12,380 nucleotides of DNA from Bacteroidales bacterium (GTDB taxonomy: Bacteria > Bacteroidota > Bacteroidia > Bacteroidales > UBA932): the NCBI GenBank assembly GCA_004552115.1, contig SFPH01000035.1:1-12380 (forward strand), given 5' to 3'. The translations under genes were made by a program, and so were the position numbers. Shown here piece after piece: positions 6,490 to 12,380 of this stretch; the first letter of the stretch is position 1; every line of letters begins with the position of its first letter. A model generated the notes under the pieces. That model had not been told where the DNA came from and did no database searches. It saw nothing but the letters and a program-made list of their open reading frames with translations.

Positions 6490-8727
6490 ATGGCCAAGAA
6501 ACTCAAGAAAGTCGAGACTCCGATTGATCAGAGGGAGACTTTCGTATCAATCCAGAAAAATTTTGCGGATTCGGAACTTTCCGTCGAGGAAAAGCTCCGC
6601 ACCTTGTATGCGCTTCAGAAGGCGGATTCCGCAATTGACAAGATTCTCCAGCTCCGCGGCGAACTTCCGGTAGAGGTAGCCAATCTCGAGAGCGAAGTTT
6701 CGGAGATGAAGGCGAAGGCTGCGCAGATTACAGCAGAGATTGAGGCTTTCAATGCCTCCATTTCCAATTTCAAGAACCAGATCGTGGAATATGATGCCGC
6801 CATTGACAAATACAGGTCACAGATGGACAGCATCGCCAACAGCCGCGAGTACGACTCTCTCTCAAAGGAGGTCGAGAACCACGAGCTCCTCAGGAAGATT
6901 GCCCAGAAGAATGTGACTGACACCAAGGAAGCCATTCTCGTGAAGAAGGAGGAACTTCAGGCTCTCAAGGATGACATTGCCGTAAGGAACGAGGATCTTA
7001 AGGCGAAGAAGGAGGAACTTTCCACCATCGTCGAGTCCACTTCCAAGGAGGAGAAGGATCTTCTCGCAGCCCGCGAGGTATGCGCTTCCAAGATAGATGC
7101 CCGTACAATGAGCGCCTATGAGCGCATCCGCAACAGCGAGCGCAATCATCTTGCTGTCGTGAGCGTGTTCAACAATGACTCCTGCGGCGGCTGCTTCAAC
7201 ACGATCATTCCGCAGAGACTCATTGAGATAGCATCCAACAAGAAACTCGTCATCTGCGAGCATTGCGGCAGAATCATCGTAAGCAATACAATAGAGGCTG
7301 AGGAGGGAAACAAGCCGCCTCAGGCCGTCGATTTCGAGGAAGCCGTGCTCGGAGCCCTTCTGATAGATGCGAATTGCGTCGAGGACGTGATGGAGGAGCT
7401 TGAGCCGAACTGCTTTTATGAACCCAGGAACCGGACAATATTCGAGGCGATGTCGAAGCTCGTCAATGAGCACGTCGCCCTGGATCTGCTGTCCGTGGGT
7501 GAGAAGCTCAAGGCGATGGGCAAGCTTGACGAGGTCGGAGGCACCCTTGCCCTTGTCTCCCTGACGGAGAGGATTGCCGCTGCGGCTCACGTGGAATACT
7601 ACGTCAAGGTCCTGAAGCAGAAGTGCATCCAGAGGGAGCTGATTTCCGCCGCATACGAGATTCTCAAGGGATCGTTCGATGACGGGGCCAATGTCGATGA
7701 GCTCATCGACATGTCCCAGAGCAGGATTGACGCCGCCATCAACAACAATGTCAAGAGGGATTTCCGGGATATCGGGTCTGTCATCAAGGAAGCGACCGAC
7801 GATCTGGAGGCTCTCCAGACCAGGTCCGGCATCAGCGGCGTGCCTTCGGGCTTCGAGACGCTGGACAAATATACTCTCGGATGGCAGCAATCCAACCTTA
7901 TAATACTCGGTGCCCGTCCTTCGGTCGGAAAGACTGCCTTCGCCCTCAATGTTCTCCGCAACGCTGCGGTTGACAGCAACATGCCGGTGGCCATCTTCTC
8001 TCTGGAGATGTCCGCCATCGAGCTGGTGAAGCGTCTCATAACGACCGAGTCGGGTCTTCCCGCAGACAAGATCAAGGGAGGTATAAAGATGGACCCGCAG
8101 GACTGGGATCAGCTGAACTACAGTCTCAAGGCCATATCGAAGGCGCCCATCTACATTGACGATACTCCGGGCATCTCCATTACGGAGTTCAGGAGCAAGG
8201 CCAAGCGTCTTGTCCGCTCCAAGGGAGTGCGTTTCATCGTCGTGGACTATCTCCAGCTCATGCAGGGGCCTCCGGAACTCAGGGGAATGAGGGAGCAGGA
8301 AGTCGCCGCCATATCCAGGATGCTGAAGGGAACTGCGAAGGAACTGAACATACCGATCATGGCCCTGTCCCAGCTCTCCCGAAACTCCGTGCAGAGGACA
8401 AACAGCAACAACAGACCTATGCTCAGCGACTTGCGTGAGTCGGGTTCAATCGAGCAGGATGCGGATATCGTACTCTTCGTGCACAGGCCGGACGCCATCG
8501 GCCTGGGTGACACCGTGGAGGACAAGGAATATACGGAGATCATCATTGCCAAGAACAGGAACGGCCAGATTGACACCATCCCGATGAGATTCAAGGGAGG
8601 CCAGCTCCGTTTCGTGGAGAATACTTCGGGCACCTTCGAGTCCGCCATGAACAGCGAGGCTTCGGTACAGTCCGATTACTCTCCTTTCCCTTCCGGGGAT
8701 GATTTCTCAAACAGCAGTTTCCAATGA
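6490..8727 (+). CDS. dnaB: Fusion protein: coiled-coil/C4 zinc-ribbon domain joined to replicative DNA helicase DnaB
   Basis: A 745-residue single frame. Residues about 30-215 are a charged helical coiled-coil hairpin with the family motif REYDSLSKEVE (119-129). They are followed by a C4 zinc ribbon with C232, C235, C256 and C259 (CGGC...CEHC), i.e. a complete DUF164/CT398-type protein. After a 16-residue linker, DnaB begins at P276 (PPQAVDFEEAVLGALL). Its N-terminal primase-interacting domain spans about 276-385, and the RecA-like motor has Walker A GARPSVGKT (474-482, K481), catalytic E506 in SLEM, Walker B VVDYLQL (D586) and the arginine finger region KNRNGQ (R690). DnaB is the hexameric 5'-3' helicase of the replication fork and is essential. 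No ATG precedes codon 301 in the DnaB part, so a separate full-length DnaB is unlikely from this locus. The stop overlaps the next start (ATGA). Domain identities are firm; the consequence of the fusion is unknown. Confidence 0.93.
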   Translation: MAKKLKKVETPIDQRETFVSIQKNFADSELSVEEKLRTLYALQKADSAIDKILQLRGELPVEVANLESEVSEMKAKAAQITAEIEAFNASISNFKNQIVEYDAAIDKYRSQMDSIANSREYDSLSKEVENHELLRKIAQKNVTDTKEAILVKKEELQALKDDIAVRNEDLKAKKEELSTIVESTSKEEKDLLAAREVCASKIDARTMSAYERIRNSERNHLAVVSVFNNDSCGGCFNTIIPQRLIEIASNKKLVICEHCGRIIVSNTIEAEEGNKPPQAVDFEEAVLGALLIDANCVEDVMEELEPNCFYEPRNRTIFEAMSKLVNEHVALDLLSVGEKLKAMGKLDEVGGTLALVSLTERIAAAAHVEYYVKVLKQKCIQRELISAAYEILKGSFDDGANVDELIDMSQSRIDAAINNNVKRDFRDIGSVIKEATDDLEALQTRSGISGVPSGFETLDKYTLGWQQSNLIILGARPSVGKTAFALNVLRNAAVDSNMPVAIFSLEMSAIELVKRLITTESGLPADKIKGGIKMDPQDWDQLNYSLKAISKAPIYIDDTPGISITEFRSKAKRLVRSKGVRFIVVDYLQLMQGPPELRGMREQEVAAISRMLKGTAKELNIPIMALSQLSRNSVQRTNSNNRPMLSDLRESGSIEQDADIVLFVHRPDAIGLGDTVEDKEYTEIIIAKNRNGQIDTIPMRFKGGQLRFVENTSGTFESAMNSEASVQSDYSPFPSGDDFSNSSFQ

Positions 8728-9593
8728 TGTCGGGAAAGGCTCTCATAATGGTCTCAATGCTGATGCTTTTCTGCTCGGGATTTCCGGTCTCAGGGCAGTC
8801 CAAGGGCACTTTCTGCATCCCCGTCAGGAGTCTTGACGAGGAAAGGCTCGCATTCGGACCGGGAGAGTCGCTCGATTATGAGATACATTACAGGTGGAAG
8901 TCCATCAATGCGGACGTGGCCAAGGCCAATGTCACCCTGGACACGCTGACCCTGAACGGGGTTCCCGTTTTCCATTCAAAGGTCTACGGGCGCACGGCCA
9001 GGTTCTATGACATCTTCTTCAAGGTCAGGGAGCAGTTCGAGAGCTGGTTCTCGCGCGACGGCATTGTCCCGCAGCGCTTCTACAGGGATTCCCGTGAAGG
9101 CGGTTATTATTCGAGGAATGACTATGACTACCGCAGGGATGGTGCTGAGCATCAGATTATTGCATCATTGGAGACATCGAGGAGGGGAGCCTGGACGGAG
9201 ACATTGCCCCTGACTGACTGCACCTTCGACCTTCCCGCTCTCTTCTATATGGCGCGGAACATGAATTTCAGCAAGGTCAAGCCGAACACGAAGTATCCGA
9301 TGACATTCGTCATTGACAATGACATCACCAACGTGTATTTCATATGGCTCGGCCGCGAGAAGAAGTATGTCAAGGGCATAGGCACTGTCAAGACAATGAA
9401 GTTCGCCGCCAAGCTGGTGGCGGGCGAGGTGTTCTCCGGAGATACGGACATGTCCGTCTGGGTGTCCGATGACGAGAACAGAATTCCTATCTGTTTCGAG
9501 GCTCCACTGAAGGTGGGAGTGGCGAGCGGAAGGCTGACGGGATGGAAGAATCTGAAACATCCGTTCGACTCGTTGATTGAAGAGAATAGATAA
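8724..9593 (+). CDS. DUF3108 domain protein, exported
   Basis: A 289-residue protein with an N-terminal signal-like hydrophobic stretch (about 5-24, ending near PVSGQS), so it is predicted to be exported to the periplasm or outer membrane. The Cys at 17 is not in a good lipobox, making lipoprotein status doubtful. The body matches the DUF3108 pattern of a beta-rich domain starting FGPGESLDYEIHYRW, followed by aromatic-rich repeats such as FYDIFFKVREQFESWF and YYSRNDYDYRRDG. The family has no settled biochemical role. The start is the ATG at 8724, overlapping the DnaB stop as ATGA; an ATG at 8727 is equally possible and would shorten it by one residue. The RseC-like gene starts 2 nt after its stop, so it is part of the same operon. 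Confidence 0.85.
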   Translation: MMSGKALIMVSMLMLFCSGFPVSGQSKGTFCIPVRSLDEERLAFGPGESLDYEIHYRWKSINADVAKANVTLDTLTLNGVPVFHSKVYGRTARFYDIFFKVREQFESWFSRDGIVPQRFYRDSREGGYYSRNDYDYRRDGAEHQIIASLETSRRGAWTETLPLTDCTFDLPALFYMARNMNFSKVKPNTKYPMTFVIDNDITNVYFIWLGREKKYVKGIGTVKTMKFAAKLVAGEVFSGDTDMSVWVSDDENRIPICFEAPLKVGVASGRLTGWKNLKHPFDSLIEENR

Positions 9594-9595
9594 TT

Positions 9596-10033
9596 ATGGC
9601 TGAAGGGACTGAGATAGCTCACAGGGGCAGGGTGGTGTCAGTGTCGCAGGACAGTCTGACGGTGGAGATTGTGTCCCGGTCAGCCTGCTCTTCCTGCAAG
9701 GCCGCCTCAATGTGCAGTATGTCGGAATCGACCATAAAGACTGTGGACGTGAGACCGGCCCCCGGAGAGAAATATGTTGCAGGAGAGGAAGTTGAGGTGC
9801 TGCTTTCCCCTTCCATGGGGCTGAAGGCCGCACTTCTTGCTTATTTCCTGCCTGTAGTCCTCCTCATTGCTGTATGTGTCCCGATGTCCTTCGCAGGATG
9901 CGGGGCATTGCTTTCAGGAGGTGTCGGGCTTGGCACAATGGCTCTCTACTATGTGGTCCTGTATCTTTTCAGGGACCGCATCGGGAAGGAGTACGAGTTC
10001 AGAGTAATCAAGGAAAACAAACATAACTTATAA
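9596..10033 (+). CDS. rseC: RseC/MucC-family membrane protein (SoxR-reducing system)
   Basis: A 145-residue inner-membrane protein. The N-terminal cytoplasmic part carries a cysteine cluster, C31, C34 and C40 (SACSSCKAASMC), and a beta-rich segment with VEVLLSPSMGLK, the RseC hallmark region. Two membrane helices follow at about 75-98 and 103-125, then a short basic tail. In Proteobacteria RseC is linked to sigma-E control and, with the Rsx/Rnf complex, to reduction of SoxR. In Bacteroidota the gene regularly sits directly before rnfB, as here, so a role in Rnf biogenesis or electron transfer is more plausible than sigma-E regulation; this is inference. It starts 2 nt after the DUF3108 stop and ends 3 nt before rnfB. 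Confidence 0.88.
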   Translation: MAEGTEIAHRGRVVSVSQDSLTVEIVSRSACSSCKAASMCSMSESTIKTVDVRPAPGEKYVAGEEVEVLLSPSMGLKAALLAYFLPVVLLIAVCVPMSFAGCGALLSGGVGLGTMALYYVVLYLFRDRIGKEYEFRVIKENKHNL

Positions 10034-10036
10034 GAA

Positions 10037-10951
10037 ATGACTTCAACAATTATTTGGACAGTAGTGATAATCGCCGTTCTGGGACTCGTCCTGGCGGTTG
10101 TCCTGTACCTTGTTGCCGAAAGGTTCAAGGTGGAAGAAGATCCACGGATTGACGAGGTGGAGAAGGTGATGCCGGGCGCCAATTGCGGCGGTTGCGGATT
10201 CGCGGGCTGCCGCGCTTTCGCCGAGGCCGCCGTCAAGGCTTCTGACCTCAGCGCCAATTTCTGCCCTGTAGGCGGAAACGACGTCATGAAGAAGGTAGCC
10301 TCCATTCTCGGTTATGAAGTGGCGGAGAAGGCTCCTATGGTGGCTGTCGTCCGTTGCAACGGAAGCTGCGCCAACAGGCCTAAGACCAATGACTACGACG
10401 GATACAAGTCCTGCAAGGTCAAGGCTTCGCTTTATGCCGGCGACACCGGATGCGCATTCGGCTGTCTCGGCTGCGGAGACTGCGTGGAGGCCTGCCAGTT
10501 CGGTGCCATCTCGATGAATGAGGAGACCGGACTTCCGGTTGTGGACGAGAGCAGGTGCGTTGCCTGCGGGGCCTGTGCAAAGGCTTGTCCTAAGGGCGTT
10601 ATCGAGCTCAGGGGCAAGGGAATCCGCGGCCTCAGGGTTTATGTGTCCTGCATCAACAGGGACAAGGGAGCCGTTGCCCGCAAGGCCTGCAACATTGTGG
10701 TTGAGAACAATGTGGCATACATTGACTATGCGAAGTGCAAGCTTTGCCGCAAGTGTGTGGCCGTTTGTCCTACCGGTGCCATCCACGACGTGAACTTCCC
10801 TAAGCCGGTGGAGAAGGCCAAGCCGGCCCCTAAGCCTGCAGCCCCTGCCGCTGCTCCGAAGCCTGCTCCTGCCGATGCCGCTCCGGCCGCAAAGCCTGTG
10901 GAGACAGCAAGGCCAGTCGAGGCCGAGGCCAAACCAACCGTAAAAGAATAA
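10037..10951 (+). CDS. rnfB: Rnf electron transport complex subunit B
   Basis: Multi-cluster ferredoxin-like subunit that receives electrons from reduced ferredoxin for the membrane Rnf complex, which couples electron flow between ferredoxin and NAD to ion pumping. The 304-residue protein has an N-terminal membrane anchor (5-27), then the [4Fe-4S] domain with C50, C53, C58 and C76 (NCGGCGFAGC...FC). Three CxxCxxCxxxC ferredoxin motifs follow at 143-153, 174-184 and 234-244. Further cysteines at 107, 111, 126, 139, 205 and 218 fit the long RnfB form that binds additional clusters. Residues about 256-304 form a low-complexity tail rich in Ala, Pro and Lys. It lies 3 nt after rseC and 13 nt before rnfC. 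Assignment is very secure. Confidence 0.96.
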   Translation: MTSTIIWTVVIIAVLGLVLAVVLYLVAERFKVEEDPRIDEVEKVMPGANCGGCGFAGCRAFAEAAVKASDLSANFCPVGGNDVMKKVASILGYEVAEKAPMVAVVRCNGSCANRPKTNDYDGYKSCKVKASLYAGDTGCAFGCLGCGDCVEACQFGAISMNEETGLPVVDESRCVACGACAKACPKGVIELRGKGIRGLRVYVSCINRDKGAVARKACNIVVENNVAYIDYAKCKLCRKCVAVCPTGAIHDVNFPKPVEKAKPAPKPAAPAAAPKPAPADAAPAAKPVETARPVEAEAKPTVKE

Positions 10952-10956
10952 GGAGG
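10951..10956 (+). promoter_or_regulatory. Strong Shine-Dalgarno site of rnfC
   Basis: AGGAGG sits 8 nt before the rnfC ATG and shares its first base with the rnfB stop codon. None of the other starts in this window has a comparable match to the anti-Shine-Dalgarno sequence, consistent with the usual Bacteroidota habit. It supports the ATG at 10965. Confidence 0.75.
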
Positions 10957-10964
10957 AAAACAAT

Positions 10965-12374
10965 ATGAGAAGAACTTTTTCAATAGGCGGTGTGCATCCT
11001 GCTGACAGCAAGATTTCACGCGACTGCGCCATTGAGGCGCTTCCTATACCTCCGACAGTGTATATCTCCGTATCCCAGCATATCGGAGCTCCGGCCAAGC
11101 CGATTGTGGCTCCCGGGGACAAGGTCAAGGTCGGACAGCCGGTCGCAGAGCCGGGCGGATTCGTTTCCGCTTACATACATTCTTCAGTTTCCGGAACCGT
11201 GAAGTCCATCGGTCCGAGGAAGGATCTCGCCGGCAATATGCAGACCTGCATCGAGATTCAGGTCGAAGGCGACGAGTGGGCAGAGGGAATCGACACTACA
11301 GATACCCTCATCACCGATTTTACAGATGACAACAAGGTGATTATGGACAAGATCAAGCTCGGCGGCATCGTCGGACTTGGCGGAGCCACATTCCCTACCC
11401 ACGTTAAACTTTCCCCTCCTCCGGGCAAGAAATGTGAGATGCTGATCATCAATGGCTGCGAGTGTGAGCCTTATCTTACATCCGACTTCCGCACCCTTCT
11501 CGAGAAAGGGGAGCAGGTGGTCATCGGAACAGCCATCATCAAGCAGGTTCTCGGAGTGGACAAGGCTACCATTGCAATCGAGGACAACAAGCCTGAGGCC
11601 ATCGCCCATATCAGCGAGGTTCTGGCCGCTCTCAAGGCCAAGTCTCCGAAGTTCAATGGAATAGAGGTTCTCAGCCTTCTCAAGAAATATCCGGAAGGTG
11701 GTGAGAAACAGCTCATTGACGCAGTCATGCACCGCCAGGTTCCTTCAGGAGCCCTTCCGATTGATGTGGGTGCTGTGGTTCAGAACGTTGCCACCGCATT
11801 GGCAGTTTATGACGCAGTCCAGAAGAACAGGCCGATTGTGGACAACTCAGTGACCGTCACCGGAGACTGCCTCCCTATGGACAGGCAGCACAATTATCTC
11901 GTCCGTGTCGGGACACCGATTTCCTTCATTATCGAGCAGGCCGGCGGAATGCCGGAGGATGCCGTGAAGGTAATCAGCGGCGGCCCTATGATGGGTAAGG
12001 CAATCGCCAATCTTGATGCAGCGACCCTCAAGGGAACTTCAGCCCTGCTTTTCCTGACCGCAGCCCAGACTGAGCGTCAGCCTCAGACGAACTGTATCCG
12101 TTGCGGAAGATGCTCGCAGGCCTGCCCTATGGGGCTTGAGCCGTTCCTCCTCAGGAAGCTCACCCTCGTGGACAATGCGGAGGCTCTCGAGCAGAATGCC
12201 GTCCAGGACTGCATCGAATGCGGCTGCTGTCTCTACAGCTGTCCTGCATACATTCCTCTTCTCGACATCATACGCCAGGGAAAGGTCAAGGTGATGGGCA
12301 TTATCAGGGCCCGCGCCGCAGCCGCCAGGGCAGCCGCTGAAGCCGCCAAGGCCGCACCGGCAGAGAAGAAATAA
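10965..12374 (+). CDS. rnfC: Rnf electron transport complex subunit C
   Basis: Peripheral NADH/FMN-binding and Fe-S subunit of the Rnf ion-pumping complex. The 469-residue protein begins with the RnfC N-terminal motif FSIGGVHPADSK, then a barrel-sandwich region (about 40-100). The nucleotide/flavin-binding segment GGIVGLGGATFPTHVK is at 133-148 and the motif NGCECEPY at 163-170, as in NuoF-related proteins. A SLBB-like region follows, then two [4Fe-4S] motifs: C377, C380, C383, C387 and C416, C419, C422, C426. The last ~25 residues are an Ala/Arg/Lys-rich helix, reminiscent in composition of the much longer tail of E. coli RsxC. The start is fixed by an AGGAGG site 8 nt upstream. Only 6 nt follow the stop in the window; rnfD, G, E and A are expected beyond the edge. 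Confidence 0.96.
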   Translation: MRRTFSIGGVHPADSKISRDCAIEALPIPPTVYISVSQHIGAPAKPIVAPGDKVKVGQPVAEPGGFVSAYIHSSVSGTVKSIGPRKDLAGNMQTCIEIQVEGDEWAEGIDTTDTLITDFTDDNKVIMDKIKLGGIVGLGGATFPTHVKLSPPPGKKCEMLIINGCECEPYLTSDFRTLLEKGEQVVIGTAIIKQVLGVDKATIAIEDNKPEAIAHISEVLAALKAKSPKFNGIEVLSLLKKYPEGGEKQLIDAVMHRQVPSGALPIDVGAVVQNVATALAVYDAVQKNRPIVDNSVTVTGDCLPMDRQHNYLVRVGTPISFIIEQAGGMPEDAVKVISGGPMMGKAIANLDAATLKGTSALLFLTAAQTERQPQTNCIRCGRCSQACPMGLEPFLLRKLTLVDNAEALEQNAVQDCIECGCCLYSCPAYIPLLDIIRQGKVKVMGIIRARAAAARAAAEAAKAAPAEKK

Positions 12375-12380
12375 GTTGAA

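Noticed and set aside
7336..7347. Internal GTG start (codon 286) with GAGGA 4 nt upstream as an independent dnaB start
   Set aside because: It would remove the conserved PPQAVDFEEA at the beginning of the DnaB N-terminal domain and the spacing is poor. The first in-frame ATG, codon 301, removes even more.
6862..7890. 342-codon open frame on the minus strand opposite the zinc-ribbon-DnaB gene
   Set aside because: Shadow of the coding strand, crossing both fused domains; no promoter, domain or sensible protein pattern.
10043..11128. 361-codon minus-strand open frame opposite rnfB and the start of rnfC
   Set aside because: It covers two well-supported genes in antisense and the predicted protein is a low-complexity mirror of Cys/Ala-rich codons.

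Overview
The window reads as chromosomal core DNA from a member of the Bacteroidota, most likely order Bacteroidales. The reasons are the divergent alaS / M23 peptidase arrangement followed by a small MerR-like regulator, TAnnTTTG-type -7 promoter elements, near absence of Shine-Dalgarno sequences, a Nif3-like gene next to a C4 zinc-ribbon/coiled-coil gene, and an rseC-rnfB-rnfC cluster. Genus cannot be decided from the sequence. There are no tRNAs, rRNAs, insertion sequences, CRISPR arrays or phage genes, and coding density is very high.

Minus strand, 1-3230: an LptF/LptG-type lipopolysaccharide-export permease (its C-terminal part lies off the left edge) sits 34 nt downstream of a complete alaS (alanyl-tRNA synthetase). 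Together they look like one transcription unit. Between 3231 and 3361 lies a compact divergent promoter region, strikingly symmetric around 3337.

Plus strand, 3362-6455: two tandem membrane-anchored M23 metallopeptidases (cell-wall hydrolases), a 105-residue MerR-type DNA-binding protein and a Nif3/DUF34 dinuclear-metal protein. Two of the three junctions are ATGA overlaps and the third gap is 33 nt, so this is an operon.

Plus strand, 6490-12374: the standout gene is a single 745-codon reading frame. It fuses a complete coiled-coil/C4 zinc-ribbon protein (normally a free-standing neighbour of nif3) to a complete DnaB replicative helicase. It appears to have its own promoter, embedded in the AT-rich 3' end of the nif3 gene. 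Downstream, with overlaps or gaps of at most 13 nt, come a secreted DUF3108 protein, an RseC-like membrane protein, RnfB and RnfC. The remaining Rnf subunits are presumably beyond the right edge. The replicative helicase therefore appears to be co-transcribed with a membrane redox-driven ion pump.

The main discovery candidate is the zinc-ribbon-DnaB fusion. Both halves keep their diagnostic residues, the junction is a short hydrophilic linker, and there is no usable start codon for a separate full-length DnaB. Secondary observations are regulatory: a promoter overlapping coding sequence, a near-palindromic bidirectional promoter, a likely leaderless M23 transcript, and a possible relic ribosome-binding site at the fusion junction.
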